In this document: positions 1 through 10,083 of the stretch, one piece after another
Layout: every line of letters starts with the position of its first letter
How positions within the stretch are numbered: the stretch's first letter is position 1
DNA from: Buttiauxella sp. B2
GTDB lineage: Bacteria > Pseudomonadota > Gammaproteobacteria > Enterobacterales > Enterobacteriaceae
Length of the DNA stretch: 64,000 bases
Direction of reading: 5' to 3'
Assembly (NCBI RefSeq): GCF_006376615.1
Contig: NZ_VEXQ01000017.1
Span: forward strand, 1 to 64,000
Made by a program: the position numbers and the translations under genes
The notes under the pieces: model-generated
The model's input: the letters and a program-made list of their open reading frames with translations, nothing else
What the model was told of the DNA's origin: nothing
Databases searched by the model: none

Positions 1-1
1 T

Positions 2-77
2 TGGTGGGGCGTGCAGGATTCGAACCTGCGACCAATTGATTAAAAGTCAACTGCTCTACCAACTGAGCTAACGCCCC
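2..77 (-). tRNA. lysT: tRNA-Lys (anticodon UUU)
   Basis: A complete 76-nt tRNA on the minus strand including an encoded CCA end (complement of positions 2-4). The anticodon loop reads CUUUUAA with anticodon UUU, and the T-loop GGTTCGAATCC and D-arm AGCTCAGTTGGTAGAGC are canonical. It lies downstream of cpoB, where E. coli has its lysT-valT-lysW tRNA cluster; only this one gene is visible before the window edge. Acceptor-stem pair 4:69 is G-C here, whereas I recall U-A in E. coli tRNA-Lys. Confidence 0.97.
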
Positions 78-199
78 ATTTTCGTGTCGCTTTCAGGCTG
101 TTTGATATCCCTTGGCAACGGCGGCATATATTACTGATTTAAGATTTTGACGCAACAAGAATTTCGATCCAGATCACTCAACTGCTTGCGTTTCGCACA

Positions 200-233
200 G
201 CCTGACCGGAAAAACAGCAATATCTGGTCAGGC
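200..233 (-). terminator. hairpin downstream of cpoB
   Basis: The inverted repeat GCCTGACC (200-207) / GGTCAGGC (226-233) lies just past the cpoB stop codon in the direction of transcription. There is no strong T-run after it, so it may be a 3'-end stabilising hairpin rather than an intrinsic terminator. Confidence 0.4.
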
Positions 234-241
234 AGCGAACA

Positions 242-1036
242 TTACATTGCATTCAGACGTTTTTGTGCCTGTTTTGCACCATCGGTATTTGGGAACTGTT
301 TGATCACTTGTTGATACACAGCTTTCGCTTTTGCAGTATCGCCTTTGTCTTGCATGATCACACCGACTTTAAACATTGCGTCCGGGGCCTTAGGTGATTT
401 CGGGAAATTTTTCACCACAGAGGCAAAATAAAACGCCGCATCATCCTTTTTCCCTTTGTTGTAATTCAACTGCCCCAGCCAGTAATTGGCATTTGGCTGG
501 TAAGTTGAATCGGGGTATTTCTTAACAAAACTCTGAAATGCAGCAATGGCTTCGTCCTGACGGGACTTATCCTGCACCATGGCAATAGCGGCATTGTAGT
601 CGCTGTTAGCGTCACCGCCTTGCGTAGGCGCTGCTGCCGGTCCATTTGCTGCCGCACCCGCGTCAGGTGAAGCTGTAGCAGCTACACCTTGATCGGTACT
701 ACCAGCCGCTTGTCCTGCCGCAGCACCGCTGCCGAGGCTGTCTATCTGCAATAAAATTTGCTTCTGGCGTTCAACGACCTGATTCAATTGGTATTGGTTT
801 TCCTGAATTTGACCACGCAGGGAATCAATATCATTTTGATTATCAGAGAGTTGTTGCTGGAGTTGGGTTAAAAGTTGACTATGAGCGTTAGAAATACGCT
901 CGAGTTGGGTGACACGGTCTTCGACCGAGCCTGAGCCGACACTACTGATTGGCGCCTGAGCAGTAGCGGCCCAGGGGGCCGCTATGCCAACCAGTAACGA
1001 CAGACTCAACAAGTGATGTCTGAGGTTACTGTTCAT
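242..1036 (-). CDS. cpoB: CpoB (YbgF), cell division coordinator, periplasmic TPR protein
   Basis: Periplasmic protein that coordinates peptidoglycan synthesis by PBP1B-LpoB with outer-membrane constriction by Tol-Pal. The 264-aa product has an N-terminal signal peptide with a likely cleavage after AQA at residue 28. A Gln/Leu-rich coiled coil (about 38-105, the trimerisation segment in E. coli) follows, then an Ala/Gly-rich linker and C-terminal TPR repeats (about 145-260, with YWLGQLNYNKGKKDDA and similar helices). It is the last gene of the tol-pal cluster, 9 bp after pal. Length matches E. coli CpoB. Role by homology; confident. Confidence 0.96.
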   Translation of the reverse strand: MNSNLRHHLLSLSLLVGIAAPWAATAQAPISSVGSGSVEDRVTQLERISNAHSQLLTQLQQQLSDNQNDIDSLRGQIQENQYQLNQVVERQKQILLQIDSLGSGAAAGQAAGSTDQGVAATASPDAGAAANGPAAAPTQGGDANSDYNAAIAMVQDKSRQDEAIAAFQSFVKKYPDSTYQPNANYWLGQLNYNKGKKDDAAFYFASVVKNFPKSPKAPDAMFKVGVIMQDKGDTAKAKAVYQQVIKQFPNTDGAKQAQKRLNAM

Positions 1037-1045
1037 GCAGTTCTC

Positions 1046-1579
<534 letters not shown>

Positions 1580-1593
1580 TTAATATTTTATTA

Positions 1594-2886
1594 TCACAGA
1601 TACGGCGACCAGGCAGGGAATTTAACCTGACCATCGGTTGCCGGAAGACGCGCTTTGAAACGCCCATCTGTTGAGACCAGATTCAGCACAGATCCCATCC
1701 CCTGAGAAGAGCTGTAGATTACCATCGTGCCGTTAGGTGCCAGACTTGGCGTTTCATCCAGGAACGTTGACGATAAAGTTTGTACGCCACCCGCTACCAG
1801 ATCCTGTTTGGCGATGTGTTGTTGCCCACCATTGGAGCTCACCATCACCATAAACTTACCATCGGAACTCACATCGGAATCCTGGTTCTGAGAACCTTCC
1901 CAAGAAATACGTTGTGGAGCACCGCCATTTACATTCACTTTATAAATCTGTGGACGGCCAGCCTGATCGGAGGTGTAAGCCAGGTTTTGGCTGTCCGGGA
2001 ACCAGGTTGGTTCAGTATTGTTACTGCGACCATCAGTTACCTGACGAATCTGACCAGAACCAATGTCCATCACATACAGATTCAGGCTACCGGTTTTCGA
2101 CAATGCGAAGGCCAGTTTGCTGCCATCTGGAGAGAACGCTGGAGCCCCGTTATGACGTGGGAATGAAGCTACCTGACGCACTGCGCCATTCGCCAGAGTC
2201 TGGATGACCAGCGCTGAACGACCACTTTCAAACGTTACATATGCCAGCTTGCTACCGTCTGGAGACCAGGCTGGTGACATTAACGGCTGAGGAGAACGGT
2301 GAACCACAAACTGGTTGTAGCCATCGTAATCAGACACGCGCAGTTCATATGGGAACTGGCCGCCGTTAGTCTGTACTACGTAAGCGATACGAGTACGGAA
2401 TGCACCTTTGATACCAGCCAGTTTTTCAAACACTTCGTCGCTTGCGGTATGACCAGCATAGCGAAGCCATTGTTTGTTCACTTTGTAGGAGTTTTGTGCC
2501 AGCACAGTACCAGGCGCGCCAGAGGTATCAACCAACTGATAAGCCACGGTATAGCTACCATCACCGTTTGGCGTGACTTGGCCAACAACGACAGCGTCAA
2601 TCCCCAGGGCGGTCCACGCGGCCGGTTGCACTTCCTGAGCGGAGCCAGGTTGCTGCGGTAAACGTGAACGATCTAATGGATTGAATTTGCCACTGTTACG
2701 TAAATCAGCAGCAACGATGCCACCAATATCTTCCGGTGCAGCACCTGGGCCTGCCCATTTGAACGGCGCTACACCAATTGGACGTGCTGAATCCACCCCT
2801 TGGGTGATTTCAATACGAACTTCTGCGTGCAGCACTGCTGCCCACAGCATTAAGAAACTTAATGCTACTCGAAATGCCTGCTTCAT
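1594..2886 (-). CDS. tolB: TolB, periplasmic beta-propeller of the Tol-Pal system
   Basis: Periplasmic partner of Pal and TolA. I use the internal Met at 2886 ([10 protein letters not shown]) rather than an upstream in-frame ATG at 2910, because it gives the standard 430 aa and places the signal peptide (cleavage after LHA, residue 21) directly at the N-terminus. The mature N-terminus EVRIEITQ is the TolA-interacting arm. A Rossmann-like domain and a six-bladed beta-propeller follow, with repeated [22 protein letters not shown] blades in the C-terminal half. Also used as a colicin translocator in E. coli. Confidence 0.97.
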   Translation of the reverse strand: MKQAFRVALSFLMLWAAVLHAEVRIEITQGVDSARPIGVAPFKWAGPGAAPEDIGGIVAADLRNSGKFNPLDRSRLPQQPGSAQEVQPAAWTALGIDAVVVGQVTPNGDGSYTVAYQLVDTSGAPGTVLAQNSYKVNKQWLRYAGHTASDEVFEKLAGIKGAFRTRIAYVVQTNGGQFPYELRVSDYDGYNQFVVHRSPQPLMSPAWSPDGSKLAYVTFESGRSALVIQTLANGAVRQVASFPRHNGAPAFSPDGSKLAFALSKTGSLNLYVMDIGSGQIRQVTDGRSNNTEPTWFPDSQNLAYTSDQAGRPQIYKVNVNGGAPQRISWEGSQNQDSDVSSDGKFMVMVSSNGGQQHIAKQDLVAGGVQTLSSTFLDETPSLAPNGTMVIYSSSQGMGSVLNLVSTDGRFKARLPATDGQVKFPAWSPYL

Positions 2887-3017
2887 CATATCTCCCTTAT
2901 CTGGACCCAAAGCCCGCGATAATTTAGCAGAATGTTAACAAACTCAAATACACAAAACTACCAAAACCCTGCGACTCAGCCTGGTTAGTTTTCCCCTCTT
3001 TCGAAAGGAAAATTTTA

Positions 3018-4274
3018 CTATGGCTTAAAGTCGATAGGGGCGTTTTTGAAAACTTCATAAACGTCCTGACTTGGCGGCTTCGGAATCTTAGCCAGACGCG
3101 CTGCCGCGATGGCAGCCTGACACAGAGCCGGGTCGCCACCTTCTGATTTGATATCAAGCAACATTCCATCAGGTGCCAATTTCACACGCAATGAACAAGT
3201 CTTACCAGCAAATGAAGGATCGTTGTAGAACTTACTTTCAATTGCCGCTTTTATCTGACCTGCGTAGCCATTGATTTCGGCACCAGAAGCGCCATTATTT
3301 TTATTATTCCCTTTCCCGGCGGCAGCTGCGCTATCTCCTTTCGCTCCTGCACCAGTTTTCGGTGCATTCTTACCCGAGCTCAAATCGCCAAACAGGTCGT
3401 CAACACCAGCAGCAGCTGCTTTATCAGCTGCTGCCTTTTTCTTAGCATCCGCTGCCGCTTTCTTATCAGCGGCACCTTTTGCAGCAGCTTTATCAGCCGC
3501 AGCTTTTTCAGAAGCCGCTTTTTCCGCAGCAGCAGTTGCTGCAGCTTCTTTTTTAGCAGCTTCTGCGGCAGCTTTCTTCTCAGCATCTGCGGCTTTCTTA
3601 GCAGCAGCATCTGCGGTTTTCTTCTCAGCTTCTTGCTCAGATTTTTTCGCAGCAGCCGCCGCTGCAGCTACTGCTTTTTTCTCTGCATCAGCAGCTTTTT
3701 TAGCCGCTTCTTCAGTCGCTTTCTTCTGTGCATCCGCTTGCGCTTTCTTCGCAGCCTCTTCCGCAGCCTTAGCCTGAGCATCAGCTTGAGATTTTGCCTG
3801 AGCATCCGCTTGAGCTTTAGCGTCCGCTTTGGCTTTCGCCGCAGCCGCTTCAGCTTGCTTTTGTTGCTCCTGCGCTTCTTTAGCCGCTTCTTGCGCTTGT
3901 TTCTGCTGATCTGCTTGCTGCTTCGCTTGTTCCTGCGCTTCGAGGCGTTCTTTCTCCAGTTGCTTCAGACGCTGTTGTTCAGCAGCCTGTTTTTCCTGGA
4001 GTTCTTCGGCCTGTTGTTGCGCTTGTTTCTCGCGTTGTTCTGTCGCACGTTTACTGCTCGCCTGCTGTTGTTGCTGACGATTATATTGCTGCACAACAGC
4101 ACCTGGGTCGACCATGACCGCGTCAATAGCCGAACCCCCACCGCCACCAGCGCTGGCGTCGATGTGCTCGTCAAACGAACTCCAAATCAGGATTGCAATC
4201 AAGATGATATGCAGGATCACTGAGACGATTATCGCGCGCTTGAGCTTATCGTTTTCTGTGGTTGCCTTTGACAC
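3018..4274 (-). CDS. tolA: TolA, inner-membrane to outer-membrane spanning protein
   Basis: Couples proton-motive force from TolQR to Pal/TolB at the outer membrane. The 418-aa protein has one N-terminal membrane helix (about 14-34) with Ser18 and His22, the conserved SHLS-type contact to TolQR. A very long Ala/Lys/Glu/Gln-rich helical domain II (about 50-300) has many KKAADAEKKA-type repeats. The globular C-terminal domain III (about 315-418) contains Cys pairs (KTCSLRV, DPALCQAA) forming the known disulfide. The repeat-rich middle explains the low-complexity DNA here. It lies 28 bp after tolR. Confidence 0.97.
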   Translation of the reverse strand: MSKATTENDKLKRAIIVSVILHIILIAILIWSSFDEHIDASAGGGGGSAIDAVMVDPGAVVQQYNRQQQQQASSKRATEQREKQAQQQAEELQEKQAAEQQRLKQLEKERLEAQEQAKQQADQQKQAQEAAKEAQEQQKQAEAAAAKAKADAKAQADAQAKSQADAQAKAAEEAAKKAQADAQKKATEEAAKKAADAEKKAVAAAAAAAKKSEQEAEKKTADAAAKKAADAEKKAAAEAAKKEAAATAAAEKAASEKAAADKAAAKGAADKKAAADAKKKAAADKAAAAGVDDLFGDLSSGKNAPKTGAGAKGDSAAAAGKGNNKNNGASGAEINGYAGQIKAAIESKFYNDPSFAGKTCSLRVKLAPDGMLLDIKSEGGDPALCQAAIAAARLAKIPKPPSQDVYEVFKNAPIDFKP

Positions 4275-4302
4275 TATCGGTTCCCAAATATAGCGAGATG
4301 GA

Positions 4303-4734
4303 TCAGATTGGCTGCGTCATCAAACCGACGGATTTAACACCTGCACTGTGCAGCATGTTAAGTGCTTTGATAATTTCCTCATAAGGAACATCTTTAGCAC
4401 CCCCGATCAAAAAGACCGTTTTCGGATTTGCTTGTAAACGACGCTGTGCTTCCGCAATAACCTGTTCAGATGGCAACTGGTCCATACGATCCTTCTCAAC
4501 CACCACGCTGTACTGCCCTACCCCGGACACTTCAATAATGACCGGTGGCTCATCGTTGCTACTTACCGTTTGCGAATCTGTCGCATCCGGTAAATCAACC
4601 TCAACGCTTTGCGTAATGATGGGTGCCGTTGCCATAAAAATAAGCAACAGAACCAACAATACGTCCAGCAAAGGCACGATGTTAATTTCTGACTTTAATT
4701 CTCGACGACCACGTCCCCGTCCACGTCTGGCCAT
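4303..4734 (-). CDS. tolR: TolR, proton-channel subunit
   Basis: ExbD-family inner-membrane protein that forms the proton channel with TolQ. The 143-aa product has an Arg-rich cytoplasmic start (MARRGRGRGRR) and a single membrane helix containing the essential Asp in LLDVLLVLLLIFMATAPI (residue 24, equivalent to E. coli Asp23). A periplasmic domain follows that sequesters peptidoglycan binding until activation. The gene lies 10 bp downstream of tolQ in the same transcription unit. Confidence 0.97.
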   Translation of the reverse strand: MARRGRGRGRRELKSEINIVPLLDVLLVLLLIFMATAPIITQSVEVDLPDATDSQTVSSNDEPPVIIEVSGVGQYSVVVEKDRMDQLPSEQVIAEAQRRLQANPKTVFLIGGAKDVPYEEIIKALNMLHSAGVKSVGLMTQPI

Positions 4735-4744
4735 GACTTACCCC

Positions 4745-5832
<1,088 letters not shown>

Positions 5833-5864
5833 TTTACATCCCGGTAATGCAATTAAACGTTGCT

Positions 5865-5893
5865 ACTATACGCAAGAGGATGGGGGTTGGGAA
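5865..5893 (-). promoter_or_regulatory. candidate sigma-70 promoter of ybgC-tol-pal
   Basis: On the minus strand, -10 TATAGT (complement of 5865-5870) lies 17 bp from a -35-like TTCCCA (complement of 5888-5893, 4 of 6 matches). It sits about 33 bp upstream of the ybgC start. Inferred from sequence only. Confidence 0.45.
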
Positions 5894-5916
5894 TGGGTTG
5901 CATTAAACGTTAGGTA

Positions 5917-5950
5917 AATATTTATAGGCTTGTTAAAGCCCATAAATATT
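5917..5950 (-). terminator. hairpin after ybgE, end of the cyd operon
   Basis: The near-perfect inverted repeat AATATTTAT.GGCTT / AAGCC.ATAAATATT (14 pairs, one mismatch, GTTA loop) lies between ybgE and the ybgC promoter. Its AT-rich lower stem could supply the U-tract on either strand, so it probably separates the cyd and tol transcription units. Confidence 0.6.
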
Positions 5951-5978
5951 ATGTAAAAATTTTAAGGCTAAAGAAGCA

Positions 5979-6272
5979 TCAGAGGAAGAAAATAGCCAGC
6001 CCTGCTAGCAGGACTAATTGCGCGGGTAACGGGCTAAAAACGCCCTGCCACAGCATCTTGCGAGGGCGAAAGCCCACGCCATGTATTACACCTGTACATA
6101 CAGCCCACATCAGCAAGAAACCATGCCAGATAGCCAGCTCACTGGTTTTTGCAGCAAAGCGGGACGGGTCCCAAAACATACACCCGGCCAGGATTAATGC
6201 CATGATCAAGGAAAGAGCCCTTAAAGGGCTCTTATCCATTACCGCATACAGCTTTGCGATAATTGCTTCCAT
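5979..6272 (-). CDS. ybgE: YbgE, cyd operon membrane protein
   Basis: A 97-aa inner-membrane protein with three predicted hydrophobic helices (about 17-32, 48-66, 78-96), always found with cydAB in enteric bacteria. Its molecular function is not established; an accessory role in cytochrome bd assembly or membrane integration is inferred from context. Its ATG overlaps the cydX stop codon by one base (TAATG), so the two are probably translationally coupled. Confidence 0.93.
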   Translation of the reverse strand: MEAIIAKLYAVMDKSPLRALSLIMALILAGCMFWDPSRFAAKTSELAIWHGFLLMWAVCTGVIHGVGFRPRKMLWQGVFSPLPAQLVLLAGLAIFFL

Positions 6273-6385
6273 TAATGTTCTTCTTTACCGGCTTTAGCTG
6301 CTTCAACGTGCTCAAGCGCAAGCGCAGTAATAATGCCAAACGCACAGGCAAGAAGCGTCCCCAGAATCCATGCAAAGTACCACAT
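6272..6385 (-). CDS. cydX: CydX, small subunit of cytochrome bd-I
   Basis: A 37-aa single-pass membrane protein beginning MWYFAWILGTLLAC and ending with a charged tail (EHVEAAKAGKEEH). It matches E. coli CydX in length, start and order. CydX is required for full activity and heme stability of the bd-I oxidase. It lies 14 bp downstream of cydB, with a GGAGC ribosome-binding site, and overlaps ybgE by one base. It is easily missed because of its size. Confidence 0.96.
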   Translation of the reverse strand: MWYFAWILGTLLACAFGIITALALEHVEAAKAGKEEH

Positions 6386-6399
6386 AATCAGCTCCTTAC

Positions 6400-7539
6400 T
6401 TAGTACAGAGAGTGGGTGTTGCTTTCGATATGTTCTTTAGTGATTCGACCGAACATTTTCCAGTAACACCAAGTGGTGTAGATAAGAATGATCGGTACAA
6501 ATACCGCAGCAACATAGGTCATCACATTCAATGTCAACTGGCTGGATGTTGCATCCCACATGGTAAGGCTTGCGTTCAACATGGTGCTAGAAGGCATCAC
6601 GAACGGGAACATCGCCACACCGGCAGTCAGAATGACACAAGCCAGAGTCAGTGAGGAGAACACAAATGCCATCGCGCCTTTCTCAAGACGAGACATCAGC
6701 ACAGTCAGCAAAGGCAGAACCACACCCAGAGTTGGGATGAGCCACAGAATTGGCATATTGTTGAAATTCACCATCCAGGCACCAGCCTGACGCGCAACTT
6801 CTTTAGTCAGCGGATTAGATGCTGCGTGGTGATTCAATTCTGAAGTCACAACGTAGCCATCAATACCGTAAATGACCCAAACACCAGCAAGTGCAAAGCA
6901 CACCATCATCACCAGAGCTGCGATTTGTGCCGCAGCTTTGGCACGCAGGTGAAGTTCACCCACGGTACGCATTTGCAAGTATGTTGCACCCTGAGCAAGA
7001 ATCATTGAGACGCTAACAATACCAGCCAACAGGCCAAACGGATTCAGCAACTGGAAGAAGTTACCGGTGTAGTACAGACGCAGATAGTCATCAACATGGA
7101 AAGGCACGCCTTGCAACAGGTTGCCGAACGCCACACCAATCACCAACGGTGGCACGAAGCTACCGATGAAAATGCCCCAGTCCCACATGTTGCGCCAGCG
7201 CATGTCTTCAATCTTCGAACGGTAATCAAAACCGACTGGACGGAAGAACAAAGAAGCCAACACCAGAATCATTGCTACATAGAAGCCGGAGAACGCAGCT
7301 GCGTAAACCATTGGCCAGGCAGCAAACAACGCACCACCCGCAGTAATGAGCCACACTTGGTTGCCATCCCAGTGAGGAGCGATGGAATTCACCATAATGC
7401 GGCGTTCAACGTCAGTTTTGCCAATGATGCGTGACAACATACCCACGCCCATATCAAAACCATCGGTGACTGCAAAACCAATCAGCAGAATGCCAACCAG
7501 CAGCCACCAGATAAAACGCAATACTTCATAATCGATCAT
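6400..7539 (-). CDS. cydB: CydB, cytochrome bd-I ubiquinol oxidase subunit II
   Basis: Subunit II of the high-affinity quinol oxidase that reduces O2 to water under low oxygen. The 379-aa protein matches E. coli in length. Its series of hydrophobic helices begins MIDYEVLRFIWWLLVGILLIGFAVTDGFDMG, with the DGFD motif (Asp29 region) implicated in the proton pathway and heme environment. It lies 15 bp downstream of cydA. Confidence 0.98.
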   Translation of the reverse strand: MIDYEVLRFIWWLLVGILLIGFAVTDGFDMGVGMLSRIIGKTDVERRIMVNSIAPHWDGNQVWLITAGGALFAAWPMVYAAAFSGFYVAMILVLASLFFRPVGFDYRSKIEDMRWRNMWDWGIFIGSFVPPLVIGVAFGNLLQGVPFHVDDYLRLYYTGNFFQLLNPFGLLAGIVSVSMILAQGATYLQMRTVGELHLRAKAAAQIAALVMMVCFALAGVWVIYGIDGYVVTSELNHHAASNPLTKEVARQAGAWMVNFNNMPILWLIPTLGVVLPLLTVLMSRLEKGAMAFVFSSLTLACVILTAGVAMFPFVMPSSTMLNASLTMWDATSSQLTLNVMTYVAAVFVPIILIYTTWCYWKMFGRITKEHIESNTHSLY

Positions 7540-7554
7540 TTGACGACTCCTGTC

Positions 7555-9123
7555 TTAGCGTGCCGGCTGAGAGGCCACATTGGACTGCTCAAAGTGATAG
7601 CGACCTGTTTTCAGACTGCTCGGCCCAAGGCGAGCAAATTTGAACATCAGGAACAGCTCCGCCACCATAAACAGCGTGTAAAGGCCGCAAATCAGTACCA
7701 TGGAGAAGATCAAATCGCCCACGGTCAGAGAGGAGTTGGCCACGGCCGTTGGCAGTACCTCACCAACAGCCCACGGTTGACGACCGTATTCAGCAACGAA
7801 CCAGCCAGATTCAATCGCAATCCATGGCAGCGGAATACCATAGAGCGCCGCGCGTAGCAGCCATGTCTTCGTACCGATAGCGTTTCGTGTCACGGTCCAG
7901 AAGGAAGCTGCGATGATAAACAGCATCAAGAAGCCACAACCCACCATGATACGGAATGCGAAGTACAGTGGAGCAACGCGTGGAATAGAGTCTTTAGTTG
8001 CTTGCTGAATTTGCTCTTCCGTCGCGTCAGCAACGTTCGGGGTATAACGTTTCAACAGTAAACCGTAGCCCAGATCTTTCTTGATGGCATTGAAGTCATC
8101 ACGGACAGCCTGGTCTTTAGAACCTGCACGTAACTGCTCCAGCAGGCTATAAGCCTTCATGCCGTTACGAATACGTTCTTCGTGTTGCACCATCAGGTCT
8201 TTCAGACCAATAACCTGCTTATCCACAGAGCGAGTAGCGATGATGCCAAGCGCATATGGGATCTGGATCGCATAGCTATTTTCTTGCTTTTCCTGATTTG
8301 GAATACCAAACAGCGTAAAGGCTGCTGGAGCCGGTTGAGTTTCCCACTCGGCTTCAATAGCGGCCAGCTTGGTTTTCTGCACGTCACCCATTTCGTAACC
8401 GGATTCATCACCCAGCACAATTACAGACAGGATTGCCGCCATACCGAAGCTTGCAGCGATTGCAAAAGAGCGCTTCGCAAACGCGACGTCACGGCCTTTA
8501 AGCAGGTAGTAGGAGCTGATACCAAGGATGAACATCGCGCCACACACATAGCCAGAAGCCACGGTGTGAACGAATTTCACCTGAGCAACAGGGTTAAGCA
8601 CCAGCTCGGAGAAGCTAACCATCTCCATACGCATGGTTTCGAAGTTGAAGTCGGCAGCAATCGGGTTCTGCATCCAGCCGTTCGCCACCAGAATCCACAA
8701 CGCAGAAAGGTTGGAGCCAAGTGCCACCAGCCAGGTTACCGCCATGTGTTGAACTTTACCGAGGCGATCCCAGCCGAAGAAGAACAGACCTACAAAGGTG
8801 GATTCAAGGAAGAATGCCATCAAGCCTTCGATGGCCAGAGGGGCACCAAAAATGTCACCCACGTAGTGTGAGTAGTAAGACCAGTTTGTACCGAACTGGA
8901 ACTCCATGGTTAAACCAGTGGCCACACCCAAAGCAAAGTTGATACCAAACAACTTGCCCCAGAACTTGGTCATATCTTTATAAATTTGCTTACCTGACAG
9001 AACGTATACCGTTTCCATGATGGCCAACAAGAACGCCATACCGAGCGTTAGTGGCACAAACAGAAAGTGGTACATCGCGGTCAAGGCAAACTGTAAGCGC
9101 GACAGTTCGACAATATCAAACAT
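7555..9123 (-). CDS. cydA: CydA, cytochrome bd-I ubiquinol oxidase subunit I
   Basis: Catalytic subunit carrying hemes b558, b595 and d; it oxidises ubiquinol on its periplasmic Q-loop. The 522-aa length equals E. coli. His19 ([14 protein letters not shown]) is the b595 ligand; His186 lies in the [10 protein letters not shown] segment. The Q-loop between helices 6 and 7 (around [20 protein letters not shown]) is the long form typical of bd-I. First gene of cydABX-ybgE; two FNR-like sites lie upstream. Confidence 0.98.
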   Translation of the reverse strand: MFDIVELSRLQFALTAMYHFLFVPLTLGMAFLLAIMETVYVLSGKQIYKDMTKFWGKLFGINFALGVATGLTMEFQFGTNWSYYSHYVGDIFGAPLAIEGLMAFFLESTFVGLFFFGWDRLGKVQHMAVTWLVALGSNLSALWILVANGWMQNPIAADFNFETMRMEMVSFSELVLNPVAQVKFVHTVASGYVCGAMFILGISSYYLLKGRDVAFAKRSFAIAASFGMAAILSVIVLGDESGYEMGDVQKTKLAAIEAEWETQPAPAAFTLFGIPNQEKQENSYAIQIPYALGIIATRSVDKQVIGLKDLMVQHEERIRNGMKAYSLLEQLRAGSKDQAVRDDFNAIKKDLGYGLLLKRYTPNVADATEEQIQQATKDSIPRVAPLYFAFRIMVGCGFLMLFIIAASFWTVTRNAIGTKTWLLRAALYGIPLPWIAIESGWFVAEYGRQPWAVGEVLPTAVANSSLTVGDLIFSMVLICGLYTLFMVAELFLMFKFARLGPSSLKTGRYHFEQSNVASQPAR

Positions 9124-9411
9124 CTTGACTCCTTGCTCTTCGCATGAAGACTCCGACCGTGGTTAACCGAAAGGAAAACCACAACGCATGCCCTAATACA
9201 AAAACATTAGCTTCCAAACTTCATCTCCTCGTCATTTTATTTACATGTAACGAAAAAAGATGAAAGGTTACAAACACGTTAATAAAAACCAAAAATAATC
9301 CGCAAATATATTACCCTGCAATTTCCCTACAATAAACAGGTAATTGCTTAGAGTTATTTACGTTTCTCGACAGTGATCAATTTATAGCGAAAATGTCACC
9401 ATCCAGCCAGT

Positions 9412-9425
9412 TTGATCTGCAACAA
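9412..9425. promoter_or_regulatory. FNR-like site upstream of cydA (proximal)
   Basis: TTGAT-CTGC-AACAA matches the FNR consensus TTGATnnnnATCAA at 9 of 10 positions. It lies 52 bp from a second match at 9464. E. coli cydAB is repressed by FNR from two sites about 52 bp apart around the main promoter, so the spacing supports function. Confidence 0.5.
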
Positions 9426-9463
9426 TTTACGCTCTTTCGCATACCACTTGCTAGTTTTACATA

Positions 9464-9477
9464 TTGATCTAGCGCAA
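9464..9477. promoter_or_regulatory. FNR-like site upstream of cydA (distal)
   Basis: TTGAT-CTAG-CGCAA has one perfect FNR half-site and a second half-site with two mismatches. Its value lies mainly in being exactly 52 bp from the better site at 9412. Confidence 0.42.
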
Positions 9478-9792
9478 CTTATTTGGTGATTGTTAATTTA
9501 GTTTCTCATTGCAGTGAATGGTGAATTTGTTGTTAACAGTATGTTTTACAAAAAGCTCGCTCGTTAATACAAGAATGATAACTATAAACAAAAGCTATTT
9601 ATTTGAAGCATGATTCAAAAATTAAATCCCAGCCCCTTAGTCGTTGCTTGTATTAATCACTTCGCGGTATTTCTTAGGTTTATTTCATTTCCAACCTGTA
9701 ATTAACAAATAATTTACTTATGAATTGATTTAATTTAACAAATCATTGTTTTTGATAAGGTTAGCTATGCCCTGTGCTGTGCGTAAAAACAG

Positions 9793-9812
9793 AAAACTCA
9801 CATAAAAGTGAG
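9793..9812 (-). terminator. weak secondary terminator after sucD
   Basis: The short hairpin CTCAC (9797-9801) / GTGAG (9808-9812) is followed on the minus strand by TTTT and further T-rich sequence. It could back up the strong terminator at 10021-10045. The stem is only 5 bp. Confidence 0.35.
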
Positions 9813-10020
9813 CCTTAAAGAAGAGACTAAAACTATCTGGAGAGCTACGGCGCAAGGCACAGCCGTTAACAGACGCAGAATTGCAGCACATCACGATCGA
9901 CAGTCTTTTGAGGCCACTGAGCAAACATCCTACTGAAGGCATCGTAAGCACGCTAAATGCCCCTGCCGTCTCACCAGCAGTCAATTTTGCTACATCACAT
10001 CAAATGGGACTACCTGGAAC

Positions 10021-10045
10021 AAAAAAGGCCACTCAAAGAGTGGCC
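10021..10045 (-). terminator. intrinsic terminator of sdhCDAB-sucABCD
   Basis: A perfect 8-bp stem GGCCACTC (10027-10034) / GAGTGGCC (10038-10045) with a 3-nt loop is followed on the minus strand by six Ts. It ends the operon 31 bp beyond the sucD stop and forms the 3' end of the candidate SdhX sRNA. Confidence 0.9.
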
Positions 10046-10083
10046 AACCATGTCGAACATTTATTATTAGTTCTAATTACTGA
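10021..10083 (-). ncRNA. sdhX: candidate SdhX sRNA (3' end of the sdh-suc mRNA)
   Basis: In E. coli the 3' UTR of sucD is processed into SdhX (RybD), an Hfq-dependent sRNA that represses ackA. Here the same position carries a short AU-rich stretch ending in a strong terminator hairpin with six Us, the expected Hfq-binding end. It contains TCGACATGG (complement of 10048-10056), an exact 9-nt complement of the ackA initiation region CCATGTCGA at 50116-50124. The 5' processing site is not visible, so the start is approximate. Confidence 0.6.

Larger units (their letters stand above)
9124..10020. other. cydA upstream region, about 900 bp with no convincing gene
   Basis: This interval separates cydA from sucD. 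In E. coli the mngR-mngA-mngB genes lie here; I find no trace of them. The part near cydA contains paired FNR-like motifs, and 9481-9760 is AT-rich and unstructured. Open frames at 9730-9984 (minus) and 9881-10093 (plus) resemble no family I know; the latter runs through the sucD terminator into sucD, so I do not call either a gene. Confidence 0.6.

Noticed and set aside
3271-3777. Long Ala/Phe-rich plus-strand frame opposite tolA
   Set aside because: Antisense shadow of the Ala/Lys-rich tolA domain II; the low-complexity repeat keeps the reverse frame open.
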